Below, piece after piece: positions 51,544 to 60,265 of a DNA stretch of 64,000 nt. Source of the DNA: Haloglomus litoreum (GTDB lineage Archaea > Halobacteriota > Halobacteria > Halobacteriales > Haloarculaceae); the NCBI RefSeq assembly GCF_029338515.1, contig NZ_CP119988.1:2108001-2172000 (forward strand). The letters are read 5' to 3'. A model generated the notes under the pieces. The model did no database searches. It was not told where the DNA came from and saw only the letters and a program-made list of their open reading frames with translations. Made by a program: the position numbers and the translations under genes. The first letter of the stretch is position 1. The number at the start of each line of letters is the position of its first letter.

Positions 51544-52191
51544 GTGAGCGACAACGACGGTGACGCGGCCGATGCCCCGGGGGAGCCGCCCGAGGACCCG
51601 GACGCCTACCGGACACTGGCAGGGCGCGGGCGCGCGGAGTTCACCGTCAACGGCTCGGAGTTCATCGGCCACGCGGCGCCCGCCGGGGGTGTCGAGGCGG
51701 CCGAGGATTTCGTCACGGAGATTCGAGAGGCGTTCCCGGACGCCACCCACAACGTCCCGGCGTACCGCGTCAACGCCGACCCGTTCCGCGAGTACAGCAG
51801 CGACGACGGCGAGCCCTCGGGGTCGGCCGGCAAGCCCATCCTGAACGTGTTGCAGGGGCGCGAGGTGGAGGACGCTGTCGTCGTGGTCACGCGGTACTAC
51901 GGCGGGACCAACCTCGGAGTGGGTGGGCTGGTGCGGTCGTACTCGCGGGCGGCGAAGGAGGCCATCACCGACGCTGGGGTGACGTGGACGCGGCCCCACG
52001 AGCGCCTCGTCGCGACCGTGGACTACGACGACAGCGGCACCGTCAGAGGGGTTCTGGAGTCGGCGGGCGTCGAGTTCGACGCCTCGTACGAGGCCGCGGT
52101 CCGATTCGACGCGCGCGTGCCGACCCGCGAGGCAACGGCCCTGCGCGACCGGTTGCTCTCGGCGACGAGCGGCCGCGTCGACCTGGAGTGA
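51544..52191 (+). CDS. YigZ/IMPACT family protein
   Basis: A 215-residue protein starting at GTG 51544. After an acidic 25-residue leader comes an IMPACT/YigZ N-terminal domain: FTVNGSEFIGHAAP, then THNVPAYRVN, then SDDGEPSGSAGKPILNVLQG and VVVTRYYGGTNLGVGGLVRSY. A C-terminal EF-G domain IV-like part follows. The family is linked to translation or proline peptidase regulation, and its molecular role is not settled. It converges on the TRAP permease gene. Confidence 0.9.
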   Translation: MSDNDGDAADAPGEPPEDPDAYRTLAGRGRAEFTVNGSEFIGHAAPAGGVEAAEDFVTEIREAFPDATHNVPAYRVNADPFREYSSDDGEPSGSAGKPILNVLQGREVEDAVVVVTRYYGGTNLGVGGLVRSYSRAAKEAITDAGVTWTRPHERLVATVDYDDSGTVRGVLESAGVEFDASYEAAVRFDARVPTREATALRDRLLSATSGRVDLE

Positions 52192-52268
52192 CCGAGGCGC
52201 GGGTGACCGGGAGCCAGCCGACCGAGAGACGGTCGGCGGAGGGGCGACCGGCGGCGCCGTGCCCCGCG

Positions 52269-54956
52269 TCAGCCCGCGCCCGCGGGTTCCGCCTGTGCCC
52301 CCGCCTCGACCCGGTTGAAGAACGCGAGCGCCGCGAACAGCACCGCCCCCGCGATGCGGCTGCCGAGGTCGATGGTCAGCGTGTCCAGCCCCAGCGGCGT
52401 GAGGACGAGGCCGGGCGCCATCAGGAACAGCGCGGCGACGGCGAACCCGGCGCGCGTCAGCGTGTCGAGTTTCGCGTAGAGGAACCCGATGACGGTCGCC
52501 GCGAGCGCCACCACGCCGAGGAACACCCCGAGGACGGGGACGAGCACCTCCGGGATGACGAACGACGGGGTCGTGAGATCCGCGACGCTGACGATCTCCG
52601 GCGACCCGTCGACGATGCGCAACAGCAACAGCCCGGGGGTGAACACGAACGCGAACGGGACGATGGCCTTGTTGAGCGAGAGCGAGAAGGCCGACAGCCC
52701 GGTCTTGAACGGGTCCGACTGCGCGACCCCGCTGGCCGCGTAGGCCGCGACGGCGACCGGAGGCGTGATGTCTGCGATGACGCCGAAGTAGAGGATGAAC
52801 AGGTCACTCACCAGCCGTGGGATGCCGAGCTGCGTGAGCGCCGGCCCCAGCATCGAGATGAGGATGATGTACGTGACCGTCGTCGGCATCCCCATCCCGA
52901 GGATGATACAGGAGATGGCCGTCACGACCAGCAGGAGGACGAGCGACCCGCCCGCGATGTCGACGATGAGCGCCGTCAGGTTCGGGCCCAGCCCCGTCGT
53001 CGCCACGACGCCCGGGATGATGCCCGCGGCGGCGACGGCGACCACGACCGGGGTGGCCGTCCGGGCGCCCCCGTCGAGCGACTGCGTGATGAACGCGAGG
53101 AACCGGCCCGGGCGACTCCGGAGCGCGTCCTCGCGGTTCAGCCCACGGCCCATCCGCTCGGCCGTGCGGTCCACGGCGTCGTCGTACTCGAGCAGGGGGG
53201 CCTCGCCCCGCGGGTAGACGAGCATCGTCACCACCCCGGCGCCGAGGACGAGCCAGCCGAGCGACCCGAGCACCGTCGCCAGGACGGGGTTGCCACCGAG
53301 GAACGCCAGGCCCGCCCGGAGCGCGACCAGGCTGATGAGTGCCGCTGCCAGTATCGCGCGGTCCTCCGGGTCGTAGGACGCGACGATGGCGATGAGCGCG
53401 ACGATGGCCAGGAGCGAGAAGTACGCCGAGCGGGCGACCGTCAGGCGCTCGACCAGCAGGTAGAACAGCAACAGCCCCAGCGGGACGAGGTAGAACCACC
53501 CCGTCGAGAGGTGGTCGCGAACGTCGACGAGCGCCACGTCGTCGAGCCCGCCGATGCCTGCCCGCGACGCCTCGAGGTGGACCATCACCCAGACGCCGAA
53601 GAAGAAGACGACCGCGGGGATGGCCGCGGCGATGATGACCTCGGCGTACGGGATGCCGGTGAACTCGACGATGAGGAACGCCGCGGCCCCCATGACCGGC
53701 GGGAGGATCTGGCCGCCCGACGACGCGGAGGCCTCGACACCCCCCGCGAACTCCGCCCGGTACCCGGAGCGCTTCATCAGCGGGATGGTGAACGCTCCCG
53801 TCGTGACGGTGTTGGCGATGGAGGAGCCGGAGATGGTCCCCATGAAGCCCGAGGCGAGGATGGACGCCTTCGCCGGGCCACCCTTCCGGCGCCCGGTCGC
53901 GGCGTACGCCAGGTCGATGAACCACTGGCCCGCACCCGACGCCTCGAGGAACGCACCGAACAGGATGAAGATGTAGATGAACTGCACCGAGACCAGCACC
54001 GGCACTCCGAGGATGCCCTGGTCCGTGTACCAGAGGTTCGTGACGATGGTGCTCCACGAGCCCTCGCTCGTCGACAGGACGCCGATGTAGGGGGCGTCGA
54101 GCGGGATGAGGTAGCCGTACTTCGCGTAGACGATGAACGACCCCACGATGACGACCAGCGGGAGCCCGAGCGTCCGCCGGGTCGCCTCCAGCACGAGGAG
54201 GAAGGCGACCACGCCGAGCAGGTAGGCGAACGAGGCGTCGGCGAACGGCAGGACGACGGTCAGGACCGACTCCAGCGGGGCGAGCACCGTGTATATCTCG
54301 CCGAACGAGCGCCCGGCGTCCAGGCCGAGCGCGCGGAGCCGGAGGATCTCCTCGAACTCGTTCAGGTAGTAGTACGAGGCCGTCAGGATGCCGAACATGA
54401 GCACGAAGTCGAACGGCGTGATGCGCTCCATCTTCGCGTCGACGAACCCCCACCGGACGACCGCCCGGAGCCGCTCGGCGGCCACGGTGACGGGACTCCC
54501 CTCACCGAACCGCTCTCGGAGTCCGGGCACGACACGCGCGAGCCGCCGCGAGAGGAAGCCGTCGCCGGTCGTCGGTGGGTAGAGCGCGAACGCGAGGACG
54601 AGCGCGAAGGTGACGTGGAAGGCGTTGATCTGGAGCTGCTGGAGCTTCGCGATGACCACCTCGCCCACGAAGGGGAGGGTGAAGACGAACTCGAAGCCGC
54701 GCGCGGCGAGCCAGATCTGGAACACCGAGAAGACGATGCCGACGACGGCCACCCCGACGGCGAAGATTCCCGTCAGGGTCCGGCGGCTCTCGAGTTCCTT
54801 GATCAGCTCCTCCTGGTCGGCCTCGCTCAACCCCTCCTGCTCGGTGGGCGTGGCTGCCGACCCGAACGGTTCGGCGGGGTCGGCGTCGGAGCCGTCCTCC
54901 GGGTCGGGCGCGGGCGATTCGGCCTCGTCGCTGTGGTCGTCGCTGTCGTCGGTCAT
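52269..54956 (-). CDS. TRAP transporter fused permease (DctQM type)
   Basis: An 895-residue membrane protein combining the small four-helix DctQ-like region (about residues 60-260) and the large DctM-like permease. The permease includes GSSIANTVTTGAFTIPLMKR and GSFIVYAKYGYLIPL-type pore helices and a repeat with ILGMGMPTTVTYIIL. It imports an unknown organic solute with the TAXI binding protein encoded upstream, driven by an ion gradient. The first 55 residues are acidic and cytoplasmic. The start overlaps the DUF1850 stop by four bases. Confidence 0.94.
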   Translation of the reverse strand: MTDDSDDHSDEAESPAPDPEDGSDADPAEPFGSAATPTEQEGLSEADQEELIKELESRRTLTGIFAVGVAVVGIVFSVFQIWLAARGFEFVFTLPFVGEVVIAKLQQLQINAFHVTFALVLAFALYPPTTGDGFLSRRLARVVPGLRERFGEGSPVTVAAERLRAVVRWGFVDAKMERITPFDFVLMFGILTASYYYLNEFEEILRLRALGLDAGRSFGEIYTVLAPLESVLTVVLPFADASFAYLLGVVAFLLVLEATRRTLGLPLVVIVGSFIVYAKYGYLIPLDAPYIGVLSTSEGSWSTIVTNLWYTDQGILGVPVLVSVQFIYIFILFGAFLEASGAGQWFIDLAYAATGRRKGGPAKASILASGFMGTISGSSIANTVTTGAFTIPLMKRSGYRAEFAGGVEASASSGGQILPPVMGAAAFLIVEFTGIPYAEVIIAAAIPAVVFFFGVWVMVHLEASRAGIGGLDDVALVDVRDHLSTGWFYLVPLGLLLFYLLVERLTVARSAYFSLLAIVALIAIVASYDPEDRAILAAALISLVALRAGLAFLGGNPVLATVLGSLGWLVLGAGVVTMLVYPRGEAPLLEYDDAVDRTAERMGRGLNREDALRSRPGRFLAFITQSLDGGARTATPVVVAVAAAGIIPGVVATTGLGPNLTALIVDIAGGSLVLLLVVTAISCIILGMGMPTTVTYIILISMLGPALTQLGIPRLVSDLFILYFGVIADITPPVAVAAYAASGVAQSDPFKTGLSAFSLSLNKAIVPFAFVFTPGLLLLRIVDGSPEIVSVADLTTPSFVIPEVLVPVLGVFLGVVALAATVIGFLYAKLDTLTRAGFAVAALFLMAPGLVLTPLGLDTLTIDLGSRIAGAVLFAALAFFNRVEAGAQAEPAGAG

Positions 54957-55426
54957 TGTGGTGTGTGTCCCCCGAGAACCGGCCGCCGTTCGATGCTGAT
55001 ACGAACCGGGTCGTCGGAGCGGGCGACCAGGTCGTACGGTTCACCGTCGACGTAGAGACGGTGCCCAGCGACAGCCGCGGGCTGGAGGTTGAACGCCTCG
55101 TACCGCCGGTCGGGATCGAAGACGAACCAGCCGTCCTCGAGGCGGACCGCCTCGCGCGCCGGGAGCCCCCAGCCGTAGGACCGGAAGCGCATCTCCGTGT
55201 TGTCCAGCGCCGTCCCGGTCACCGTGTAGATGTCGCGGACGGGTGTCTTCTCGACACTGTGCGTGTACGCGAGGGTTACGTTCGAGCCCTCGTGGACGTC
55301 GACCGTCAGCAAGGCGGCGCCGCTGTCGGCGTCCCGGACGACGAGCGTCCGGTCGACGGGTGCCGCGACCGCGGCCCCCGCCAGGACGAGCGAACAGGCG
55401 ACGAGGACGGCGACGGACCCCCGCAT
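54953..55426 (-). CDS. DUF1850 protein of a TAXI-TRAP operon
   Basis: A 157-residue protein with an N-terminal hydrophobic signal (about residues 3-22) and a beta-rich domain. The family pattern is LAYTHSVEKTPVRDIYTV and EMRFRSYGWGLPA. DUF1850 genes are commonly placed between TAXI binding protein and permease genes, as here. It is probably an accessory extracytoplasmic part of the transporter, but its role is not known. Confidence 0.85.
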   Translation of the reverse strand: MRGSVAVLVACSLVLAGAAVAAPVDRTLVVRDADSGAALLTVDVHEGSNVTLAYTHSVEKTPVRDIYTVTGTALDNTEMRFRSYGWGLPAREAVRLEDGWFVFDPDRRYEAFNLQPAAVAGHRLYVDGEPYDLVARSDDPVRISIERRPVLGGHTPQ

Positions 55427-55432
55427 CGGCGG

Positions 55433-56440
55433 TCAGCCGAAGTACGCCTGGGCGCCCTCGTGCAGGTCGATGGACATCCCCTCCTGGGCGGAGTCCCTGG
55501 TGATGAACTGCGTCTTGATGGTGAGGTCGCCAAGGTTGTCGAAGATGGCGGCCGTCACCTCCTCGACGGTGCTGGCCCCGAGTTCGGCGCGGGTGGCGAT
55601 CATCGCCTGGACCGACACCGTCTCGCGGGCCTCCGAGATGCCGCTGTAGGTCCCGCCGGGGATGGTGTCCTGGGCGTAGAACGGTGCCGAATCGAGGACG
55701 GCCTGTCGGTTCTCGCCCGCGATGGGGACGATCTCGGCGTCGTTGGTCGTCGCGAGGTCCGAGATGGCACCCACGGGCCAGCCGCCGACGACGAACGCCG
55801 CGTCGATGTCGCCGTTCTTGAGCTGGTCGGCCGCCGTCGAGAAGCCCGCGTTCTGTTCCGTGTACTCCTCGATGCCGAGCGCCTCGAGGATCTGGGTGGC
55901 GTTGACCTGCGTCCCGGAGCCGAGGTCGCCCGTGTTGATGACCTTCCCCTCGAGGTCGGCGGGCTGTGAGATCCCCGTCGAGGCCAGCGTCACGATGGTG
56001 ATGGTCTCCGGGTAGAGGGTGGCGACGCCCCGGAGGTTCTCAACGGCGTTGTCGATGAACGCCTCGATACCGGTGCCGTTGGCGGCGAAGTAGGCCACGT
56101 CGTTCTGGATGAGCGCGAAGTCGGCGCTCCCGTTGGACAGCGACCCGACGTTCGCGACGGAGGCGCCGGTCGACTGGACCTGCAGGCGGAAGTCGGTGTT
56201 CCCCTCGACGACCTGCTTGAACTCGTTGGAGAGCGGGAAGTACGTCCCGCCGGTCCCGCCCGCGTGCCAGGAGAGCCGGGTCGTACCGCCACCGCCATCG
56301 CCGCCGTCGCCCCCATCGCCCCCGTCGCTGCCGCCGTCCCCGCCACCGTCCCCGCCGTCCCCGGTACAGCCGGCCACGAGGGACACACCAGCTGCTCCCG
56401 CACCGGCCACGAACCGCCGACGATTCATGTGGTCCGTCAT
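55433..56440 (-). CDS. TAXI-type TRAP transporter solute-binding protein
   Basis: A 335-residue lipoprotein. Tat-like signal NRRRFVAGAGAAGVSLVAGC (Cys25), then an extreme Gly/Asp linker (about residues 26-52). The mature domain follows with the TAXI signature GTGGTYFPLSNEFKQVV and the later NTGDLGSGTQVNATQILEALG (in part: GDLGSGTQVNATQ). It would bind the solute outside the cell for the permease encoded 0.5 kb downstream. The ATG at 56440 is preferred because TATA-like TACTTTTGT lies about 28 bp upstream on the minus strand. Confidence 0.9.
   Translation of the reverse strand: MTDHMNRRRFVAGAGAAGVSLVAGCTGDGGDGGGDGGSDGGDGGDGGDGGGGTTRLSWHAGGTGGTYFPLSNEFKQVVEGNTDFRLQVQSTGASVANVGSLSNGSADFALIQNDVAYFAANGTGIEAFIDNAVENLRGVATLYPETITIVTLASTGISQPADLEGKVINTGDLGSGTQVNATQILEALGIEEYTEQNAGFSTAADQLKNGDIDAAFVVGGWPVGAISDLATTNDAEIVPIAGENRQAVLDSAPFYAQDTIPGGTYSGISEARETVSVQAMIATRAELGASTVEEVTAAIFDNLGDLTIKTQFITRDSAQEGMSIDLHEGAQAYFG
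56275..56370. repeat. Low-complexity Gly/Asp codon repeat
   Basis: Irregular repetition of codons for Gly and Asp (GDGG and SDGG units) within the binding-protein gene. It encodes the spacer between the lipid anchor and the binding domain. Such tracts change length easily by slippage. Confidence 0.7.
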
Positions 56441-56567
56441 GGCCGTCGGGAGACGGTGGCGAGACAAAAGTAGTCAGTCGCTGAACGGCCCAGAAAGCTG
56501 GTATATCGCGGCTTTATGGCAAGTAGGGGCGATATTACTACACGGCAGCCGAGAGTTCCGGGGCCCC

Positions 56568-57242
56568 CTACTTGGTGCCGAACGCCCGGTCGCCGGCATC
56601 CCCGAGGCCGGGGACGATGTAGCCGTCGTCGTCGAGTCGCTCGTCGACCGCGACGGTGAGCAGGTCCGCCTTGGGGACGGACTCGCGGACGTGGACCAGT
56701 CCCGCGGGGGCGGCGACGGCCGAGAGCGCGAGCAGTCGCTCGGGTGCGGCCCCCTCCGTGACCTCCTCGAGCACCGCCGCCATCGTCGACCCCGTCGCGA
56801 GCATCGGGTCCGCGACGATGACCGTGTCCTCGGGGGTCAGCTCGGGGAGCTTCACGTAGTCGACGGAGATCGGGAAGTTGCCGTCCGCGTCCATGCCGGC
56901 CGACTCGTCGCGCCCGGCGCTGACGATCCCCTGCCGGGCCTGCGGGAACGCCTTCAGCAGCCCCTCGACGAACGGCGTCGCGGCCCGGAGGACGTTCACG
57001 ATGACCACGTCGTCGAGCCCCTTCACGCGCTCGCCGGTCGTGTCGGCCAGCGGGGTCGTGATGGAGACGTACTCCGTGTCCATCATGCCGTCGATGATCT
57101 CGTAGCCACAGATGCGCCCCAGCTTGACGAGCCCGTTCCGGAACGCCACCTGTTCGGTCTCCGCCGAGCGGAGGTCGCTCAGCGTGTGCTTCGCGAGCGC
57201 GTGGGTAATGACGTACGCGTCGTCGCGGTCCTCGATTGGCAT
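56568..57242 (-). CDS. upp: Uracil phosphoribosyltransferase
   Basis: A 224-residue enzyme that makes UMP from uracil and PRPP. The PRPP loop is [18 protein letters not shown] (about residues 131-148). The earlier [17 protein letters not shown] and the C-terminal [15 protein letters not shown], which binds uracil, are clear. The ATG at 57242 ([12 protein letters not shown]) is supported by a minus-strand TGTATGTTAAG sequence about 26 bp upstream. Confidence 0.95.
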   Translation of the reverse strand: MPIEDRDDAYVITHALAKHTLSDLRSAETEQVAFRNGLVKLGRICGYEIIDGMMDTEYVSITTPLADTTGERVKGLDDVVIVNVLRAATPFVEGLLKAFPQARQGIVSAGRDESAGMDADGNFPISVDYVKLPELTPEDTVIVADPMLATGSTMAAVLEEVTEGAAPERLLALSAVAAPAGLVHVRESVPKADLLTVAVDERLDDDGYIVPGLGDAGDRAFGTK

Positions 57243-57414
57243 GTGCGAACGGGCACGCGCCGAGGGCTTAACATACAGGGTCGCGGCGGCCCCTGGCGCG
57301 ACGAGTCGCTCGGAATCGACGGCCGGGAGTGGGGGTGACGGGCGAGGGCGCCGTGACCGACGGGCGTCGGACCACCGGCAACACGTATTAGGCAGGGAGC
57401 CGAAACGGGGACCG

Positions 57415-58119
57415 ATGGAAGAGAGCGTCTCCGGGTTCAGTGAGCGTGGGACCTGGAGCGACATCGTCGAACACGGTGAGCGAATCACCCGTGCGCTTCG
57501 GGACCTGGCCGGCGGGGGCGAGGTCGAGGTGGACGAATCGGCCCTGGCCGAGTGGGACGAGTGGCGCCCCAAACACGACGAGCGACTCGACGAGCACGTC
57601 AACGAGAAGACCGCCGAGCAGGCCAGCGTCGGCGAGGGCGCCGGCGAGAAGGCCGGCAAGGACCCCGACGAGGACATCCAGCAGGCGGGCGAGCAGCTCG
57701 CCGAGTCCTACGAGAGACTGGACGACCCGGACGAGGCCGTCGAGAAGGCGGCCGACTCCGTGAGCTACATCGCCCGCGCGGCCGACTCGGCCAGCCGGAA
57801 GGCCATCCGCCGGGTCGAGGGGGCCGTCTACAAGAACGTGATGACCCGCATCGCGCCGTACTACTTCGACAACGAGCTCGTCAGCGCGAACGTCTCGCGC
57901 GCGAGCCGGGGCGACGACCCGGACTACGAGCTGGAGGTCAACGTCAACGACGACGACCTGAAGATCCACGTCTCGAACCGCCTCGCCGACCTCGAGAGCG
58001 ACGTCGACCGCTGGCACGTCGACACCCCCAAGGAGACCGAATCGGTCGCCGCGGCCGAGGGGGTCGAGCCGCCGACCGACGAGGAGACCGAGGGTCGCTC
58101 GCGCCCGGACACGAACTGA
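57415..58119 (+). CDS. DUF5828 family haloarchaeal protein
   Basis: A 234-residue acidic, helix-rich protein. The sequence [20 protein letters not shown] and the middle [23 protein letters not shown] and [20 protein letters not shown] match the haloarchaeal DUF5828 family as I recall it (only short parts are quoted). The C-terminal tail is disordered. Function is unknown. ATG 57415 has a TATA-like GTATTAGG about 28 bp upstream; it is divergent from upp. Confidence 0.78.
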   Translation: MEESVSGFSERGTWSDIVEHGERITRALRDLAGGGEVEVDESALAEWDEWRPKHDERLDEHVNEKTAEQASVGEGAGEKAGKDPDEDIQQAGEQLAESYERLDDPDEAVEKAADSVSYIARAADSASRKAIRRVEGAVYKNVMTRIAPYYFDNELVSANVSRASRGDDPDYELEVNVNDDDLKIHVSNRLADLESDVDRWHVDTPKETESVAAAEGVEPPTDEETEGRSRPDTN

Positions 58120-58165
58120 GCCACCCGCCGAAAGGTTCTCGCCGACGCCACCGCTACCGGTGGGT

Positions 58166-58381
58166 ATGGACGATGCCCTCCGGCTCCGGCTCGATATCGG
58201 CCTCGTGTTGCTCGCGATCACCGCTGCGAGTACCGCGGTCGCCGCCTCCGGCCTCACCGACGCCGCGACCGTCGCCACGGCGGTACTCGCCCTGCTGGTC
58301 CTGCTCGGCGTCGTGCTGTTCCTGAGGACGACCCCGGAGTGGGCCCGCGAGGGCGGTACCGAAGCCGGTGACACCGACTGA
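58166..58381 (+). CDS. Small two-helix membrane protein
   Basis: A 71-residue protein with two hydrophobic segments (about residues 9-29 and 33-52) and an acidic C-terminal tail. The ATG at 58166 is used; a GTG six bases earlier is possible. It converges on the gene ending at 58391. No family is recognised. Confidence 0.6.
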   Translation: MDDALRLRLDIGLVLLAITAASTAVAASGLTDAATVATAVLALLVLLGVVLFLRTTPEWAREGGTEAGDTD

Positions 58382-58390
58382 CCGGCCGCC

Positions 58391-58882
58391 TCAGAGCCCC
58401 AGCAGGACCGCTCCCGCGTAGACGAGGCCGGTCAGCAGCGCTCCCGCGGCGAGTCCGATGAGGGTCAGCTGCAGCGCGTACCGGCGATCCTCGCTCCGGG
58501 CAGCCTCGTCGGGAACCGTCCCCTGTCCCTGGTCCGTCTCTCCCCCGTCGGTGCGGGGCTCGCGGAAGTCGTAGCGCCCCTGGAGCGCCAGGGTCACACA
58601 GAACGAGCGCCGGGCCTGGAGGCCCCACTCGATGCCCAGCGAGAGCGGGACGAACAGCCCCAGCAGGAGCAGCGTCGGGAGGTCGCTCACGAGTACGAAG
58701 GCGGCGTAGCCGCCCGCACCGACGAGGCTGACCAGCGCGACCAGCCCGCGCTGGCGGCGGGCGGAACGCCCGATGTTGCAGGCACCGGGTCGGTAGGCGG
58801 AGGGGACCGTCACGGCGAGGCGTACGGGCTGGACGAACTTGACTCCCCGAGTGACCCGGAGGTAATCGCCACCCGCTACCAC
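58391..58882 (-). CDS. Membrane protein, paralogue of its upstream neighbour
   Basis: A 163-residue protein with about three membrane segments (near residues 45-62, 66-84 and 137-160) and a soluble acidic loop (about 100-132). It shares the hydrophobic pattern LLLGLFVPLSLGIEW with LLAGLFVPLSLGAES of the gene just upstream, suggesting tandem duplication. It starts 3 bp after that gene's stop and should be cotranscribed. The exact start is uncertain. Function is unknown. Confidence 0.65.
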   Translation of the reverse strand: MVAGGDYLRVTRGVKFVQPVRLAVTVPSAYRPGACNIGRSARRQRGLVALVSLVGAGGYAAFVLVSDLPTLLLLGLFVPLSLGIEWGLQARRSFCVTLALQGRYDFREPRTDGGETDQGQGTVPDEAARSEDRRYALQLTLIGLAAGALLTGLVYAGAVLLGL

Positions 58883-58885
58883 GCC

Positions 58886-59200
58886 TCAGACTCCGAGTGC
58901 GCCCGCTGCGAAGATGACCATCGCCGTGGCCACGGCACCGGCGAGGACCCCGAGCCCCGTCGCCAGCGCCTCGGCCCGGTGATCCAGTGGGTCCGTGCGA
59001 GCCGCGCGGAAGGCGGACTCGGCGCCGAGCGAGAGCGGGACGAACAGGCCGGCCAGGAGCGCCACCGGCGACCCGCTCACCGCAACGGCCGCCGCGTAGG
59101 CCACGCCGGCGGCGAGTGCCGCCGCGCCGCGATGATGGTGTACACTGTAGAGGGGGTTGACTGCTCGATTCAGGATGTTCTTCGAACTACTCGTGGACAT
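58886..59200 (-). CDS. Small membrane protein, paralogue of its downstream neighbour
   Basis: A 104-residue protein with about three hydrophobic segments (near residues 27-42, 45-62 and 80-102). The FVPLSLG segment is shared with the downstream gene. The ATG at 59200 has the minus-strand TATA-like TACTGTAA about 24 bp upstream. It probably forms a two-gene operon with 58391-58882. Confidence 0.62.
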   Translation of the reverse strand: MSTSSSKNILNRAVNPLYSVHHHRGAAALAAGVAYAAAVAVSGSPVALLAGLFVPLSLGAESAFRAARTDPLDHRAEALATGLGVLAGAVATAMVIFAAGALGV

Positions 59201-59374
59201 ACATGGCTCGTCGAGTCGTTACAGTATCAACCTGTCCAGGTACGCGAGTATTGCATCGGAGAGGTATCGACCCGTCATATGCCCAGTAATCCGGCGTCGA
59301 ACTGCACCCCGGGGGATCTCGGCATGCTCGTCGCGGACCGCAACGCCTTCCGCACCGGGGCCACGAGCGCCGCT

Positions 59375-60193
59375 ATGGTACTTCCCTCGGGGTTCGCGCT
59401 CCCCCCGCTCCCCTACCTGCTGGCCCTCCTCGCCGGGGTCGCCGTCGCGGGCGCCGCCCTCTACCGGACCCGGCCGCGCGTCACGCCGCGGGTCGTCCTG
59501 GCGTTCACGCCCTGGATGGTCGTCGGCGCGTCGCTGTACGCGCTCTTCCAGATCGAGGCCGTCCCCGCGGCCGTCCGGCCGCTGCTGGGCACGCCCGCGG
59601 TCTACCTCGCGACGTTCGCCGTCGCCGGGCTGGTGTGGGCCGCTGCCAGCCCGTTCGGCGCCGACGAGTGGGACCTGCCCTCGACGCCGGGCCTCCTCCT
59701 GCTCATCGGCACGCTGACCGCCGGCGGGGTGGTGGGCTCGGCGCTCCGCATCGGGCTGAACCGCGGGGGCCTGTTGCTCGGCCCGCCGCTCGCCGCACTC
59801 GTCGCCTCCCTCGTCGTGGCGACGGGTGTCTGGCTGCTGACCGTCACGAACAGCGAGGACGCGTCCGCCGCCTCCAGCGTGGGGTGGCTGGTCCTGCTCG
59901 GCCACACCCTCGACGGCATCTCGACGGCCGTCGGCTCCACGCTGGGCTTCGGCGAACAGACCCCGCTCTCCAGGCTCATCATCGAACTGGGCGGCGAACT
60001 CGTGTCGCTCCCGTTCCTGGGCCCGGCGTGGCTGTTCGTCGTGGTGAAGGTGGCGCTGGCGACGTTCCTCGTGGTCTTCGTCGGTGAGTACGCGGCCGAG
60101 GAGCCACAGCGGGGCTACCTGCTGCTCGGGGGTGTCGCAGCTGTAGGCCTCGGCCCCGGCGCGCACAATCTCGTGCTGTTCGCCATCGCCTGA
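59375..60193 (+). CDS. DUF63 family membrane protein
   Basis: A 272-residue archaeal membrane protein with about eight helices. The sequence RPRVTPRVVLAFTPWMVVGA and the later LLGHTLDGISTAVG match the DUF63 family. The ATG at 59375 (MVLPSGFALPPLPYLL) gives the usual N-terminus. An in-frame ATG at 59279 would add 32 residues and is less likely. The function of the family is unknown. Confidence 0.78.
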   Translation: MVLPSGFALPPLPYLLALLAGVAVAGAALYRTRPRVTPRVVLAFTPWMVVGASLYALFQIEAVPAAVRPLLGTPAVYLATFAVAGLVWAAASPFGADEWDLPSTPGLLLLIGTLTAGGVVGSALRIGLNRGGLLLGPPLAALVASLVVATGVWLLTVTNSEDASAASSVGWLVLLGHTLDGISTAVGSTLGFGEQTPLSRLIIELGGELVSLPFLGPAWLFVVVKVALATFLVVFVGEYAAEEPQRGYLLLGGVAAVGLGPGAHNLVLFAIA

Positions 60194-60265
60194 GCGGTCC
60201 GGCGCACGGCTCCACCGTTCTCCTGGACCGGGAGAGTCAAACTGGCGGCGCGCGCAGGGACGCTC

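Noticed and set aside
51984-55055. A 1023-codon open frame on the plus strand opposite the TRAP permease
   Set aside because: Arg/Asp/Glu-rich low-complexity translation with no domain; the reverse strand encodes an intact permease with membrane helices.
56275-56370. Repeated GCCGCCATC-like units taken as a possible CRISPR or minisatellite
   Set aside because: It lies in frame inside the TAXI binding-protein gene and codes for a Gly/Asp linker; there are no spacers.
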